This document shows positions 63,639 through 64,000 of a stretch of DNA of 64,000 nt, in pieces. A program made the position numbers and the translations under genes. The DNA is taken from assembly GCA_937980205.1 (NCBI GenBank), contig CALJKW010000030.1, positions 62,001 through 126,000 of the forward strand. Reading direction: 5' to 3'. Below the pieces are notes generated by a model. It made no database searches, had not been told where the DNA came from, and was given only the letters and a program-made list of their open reading frames with translations. The stretch's first letter is position 1; each line of letters begins with the position of its first letter. This stretch comes from an uncultured Myxococcales bacterium. GTDB taxonomy: Bacteria > Myxococcota > Myxococcia > Myxococcales > Myxococcaceae.

Positions 63639-64000
63639 AGCCCGATTGGAAGCAGGTTCAGAAGTACACCGACATCCGCCACGAGCGGTGGGACGGCATC
63701 GCGAAGATCACGATCAACCGCCCCGAGGTCCGCAACGCGTTCCGCCCGCAGACGCTGCACGAGCTGAAGGCGGCATTCGAGGCGGCCCGCGAGGACCCCG
63801 AGACCGGCGTCATCGTGCTCACCGGCGAGGGGCAGCACGCGTTCTGCTCGGGCGGTGACCAGCGCGTGCGCGGCACCGCGGGCTACGTCGGCGACGACGG
63901 AGTGCCCCGTCTCAACGTCCTCGACCTGCAGAAGCAGATCCGCTCGCTGCCGAAGCCGGTCGTCGCGATGGTCGCCGGCTACGCGATCGGCGGCGGCCAC
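63635..64000 (+). CDS. menB: 1,4-dihydroxy-2-naphthoyl-CoA synthase, 3'-truncated by window
   Basis: 122 residues of a crotonase-fold protein are visible: MKPDWKQVQKYTDIRHERWDG, ITINRPEVRNAFRPQTLHELKAAFE, LTGEGQHAFCSGGDQRVRG and AMVAGYAIGGGH. The SGGDQ motif and the MenB-like N-terminus identify naphthoate synthase, which closes the second ring of menaquinone. ATG 63635, ribosome-binding site GGAGG at 63623-63627, overlaps menH by 4 bases. The remaining part lies outside. menC and menE are not seen here. Confidence 0.93.
   Translation, partial: MKPDWKQVQKYTDIRHERWDGIAKITINRPEVRNAFRPQTLHELKAAFEAAREDPETGVIVLTGEGQHAFCSGGDQRVRGTAGYVGDDGVPRLNVLDLQKQIRSLPKPVVAMVAGYAIGGGH

Noticed and set aside
1..64000. 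tRNA or rRNA genes
   Set aside because: I inspected the larger intergenic stretches and saw no cloverleaf-like or conserved RNA segments; a covariance search would settle it.

Overview
The window is a GC-rich (about 70% by eye), gene-dense bacterial chromosome segment. It encodes a diderm envelope (lipid A genes, Skp, OmpA-family proteins, many lipoproteins), two Hanks-type Ser/Thr kinases with Pro-rich tails and a menaquinone pathway. It also has Cys-repeat secreted proteins and low-complexity lipoprotein linkers typical of Myxococcota. I assign it to Myxococcota (Myxococcia-like) with moderate confidence. I see no tRNA, rRNA, CRISPR array or prophage. Both ends cut through genes.

Layout. 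0-10 kb: Cys-rich repeat protein, MBL-fold nuclease, zinc metallopeptidase, a lipoprotein/exported-protein pair, pentapeptide-repeat protein, pseudouridine synthase and PBP1A. 10-20 kb: a tandem-repeat gap, MATE exporter, an operon with a Ser/Thr kinase and an SDR, a GH43-like lipoprotein and an MltD-type lytic transglycosylase. 20-21.4 kb: a REP-associated tyrosine transposase (RAYT) beside a cluster of short repeats. 21.4-24 kb: tetrahaem cytochrome lipoprotein, single-domain response regulator and an exported protein. 23.9-30 kb: envelope operon skp-lpxD-fabZ-lpxA-lpxI followed by two unknown genes and an OmpA-family protein. 30-36 kb: second kinase, PEGA protein, Mpo1-like protein and a DUF4398/OmpA pair. 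37-43.5 kb: EF-G paralogue, exported PIMT, exported bifunctional-nuclease-family protein and an M1-like metallopeptidase with a dockerin-like tail. 43.6-48.6 kb: five-gene ABC operon whose substrate-binding protein is fused to an OmpA peptidoglycan-binding domain. 48.7-53.6 kb: GAF protein, SecD-P1-like lipoprotein, truncated receiver, beta-carbonic anhydrase and SulP transporter.

The right end (53.9-64 kb) is the most coherent metabolic block. A leftward operon, DAHP synthase-menG-aroK-aroDE-aroC-aroB-aroA, encodes all seven shikimate steps, with dehydroquinase and shikimate dehydrogenase fused. Diverging from it is menF-menD-menH-menB, which takes chorismate into menaquinone; menG in the shikimate operon is the last menaquinone methylation. 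The genes are joined by 4-base start/stop overlaps, so the locus looks like one supply chain from PEP/E4P to menaquinone.

Two repeat families stand out. Family A is the 12-mer ATGCCCGGCACC (or its complement). I count 17 exact copies by eye, all between 10.2 and 41.6 kb, in clusters that include the upstream flank of the RAYT gene and in-frame positions in protein linkers. Family B is a REP-like hairpin with fixed flanks (TTCGACT ... GCTCAG) and a variable but self-complementary stem. It forms an alternating-orientation array at 53.6-53.9 kb, has single copies elsewhere, and supplies stop codons or a ribosome-binding site for neighbouring genes.
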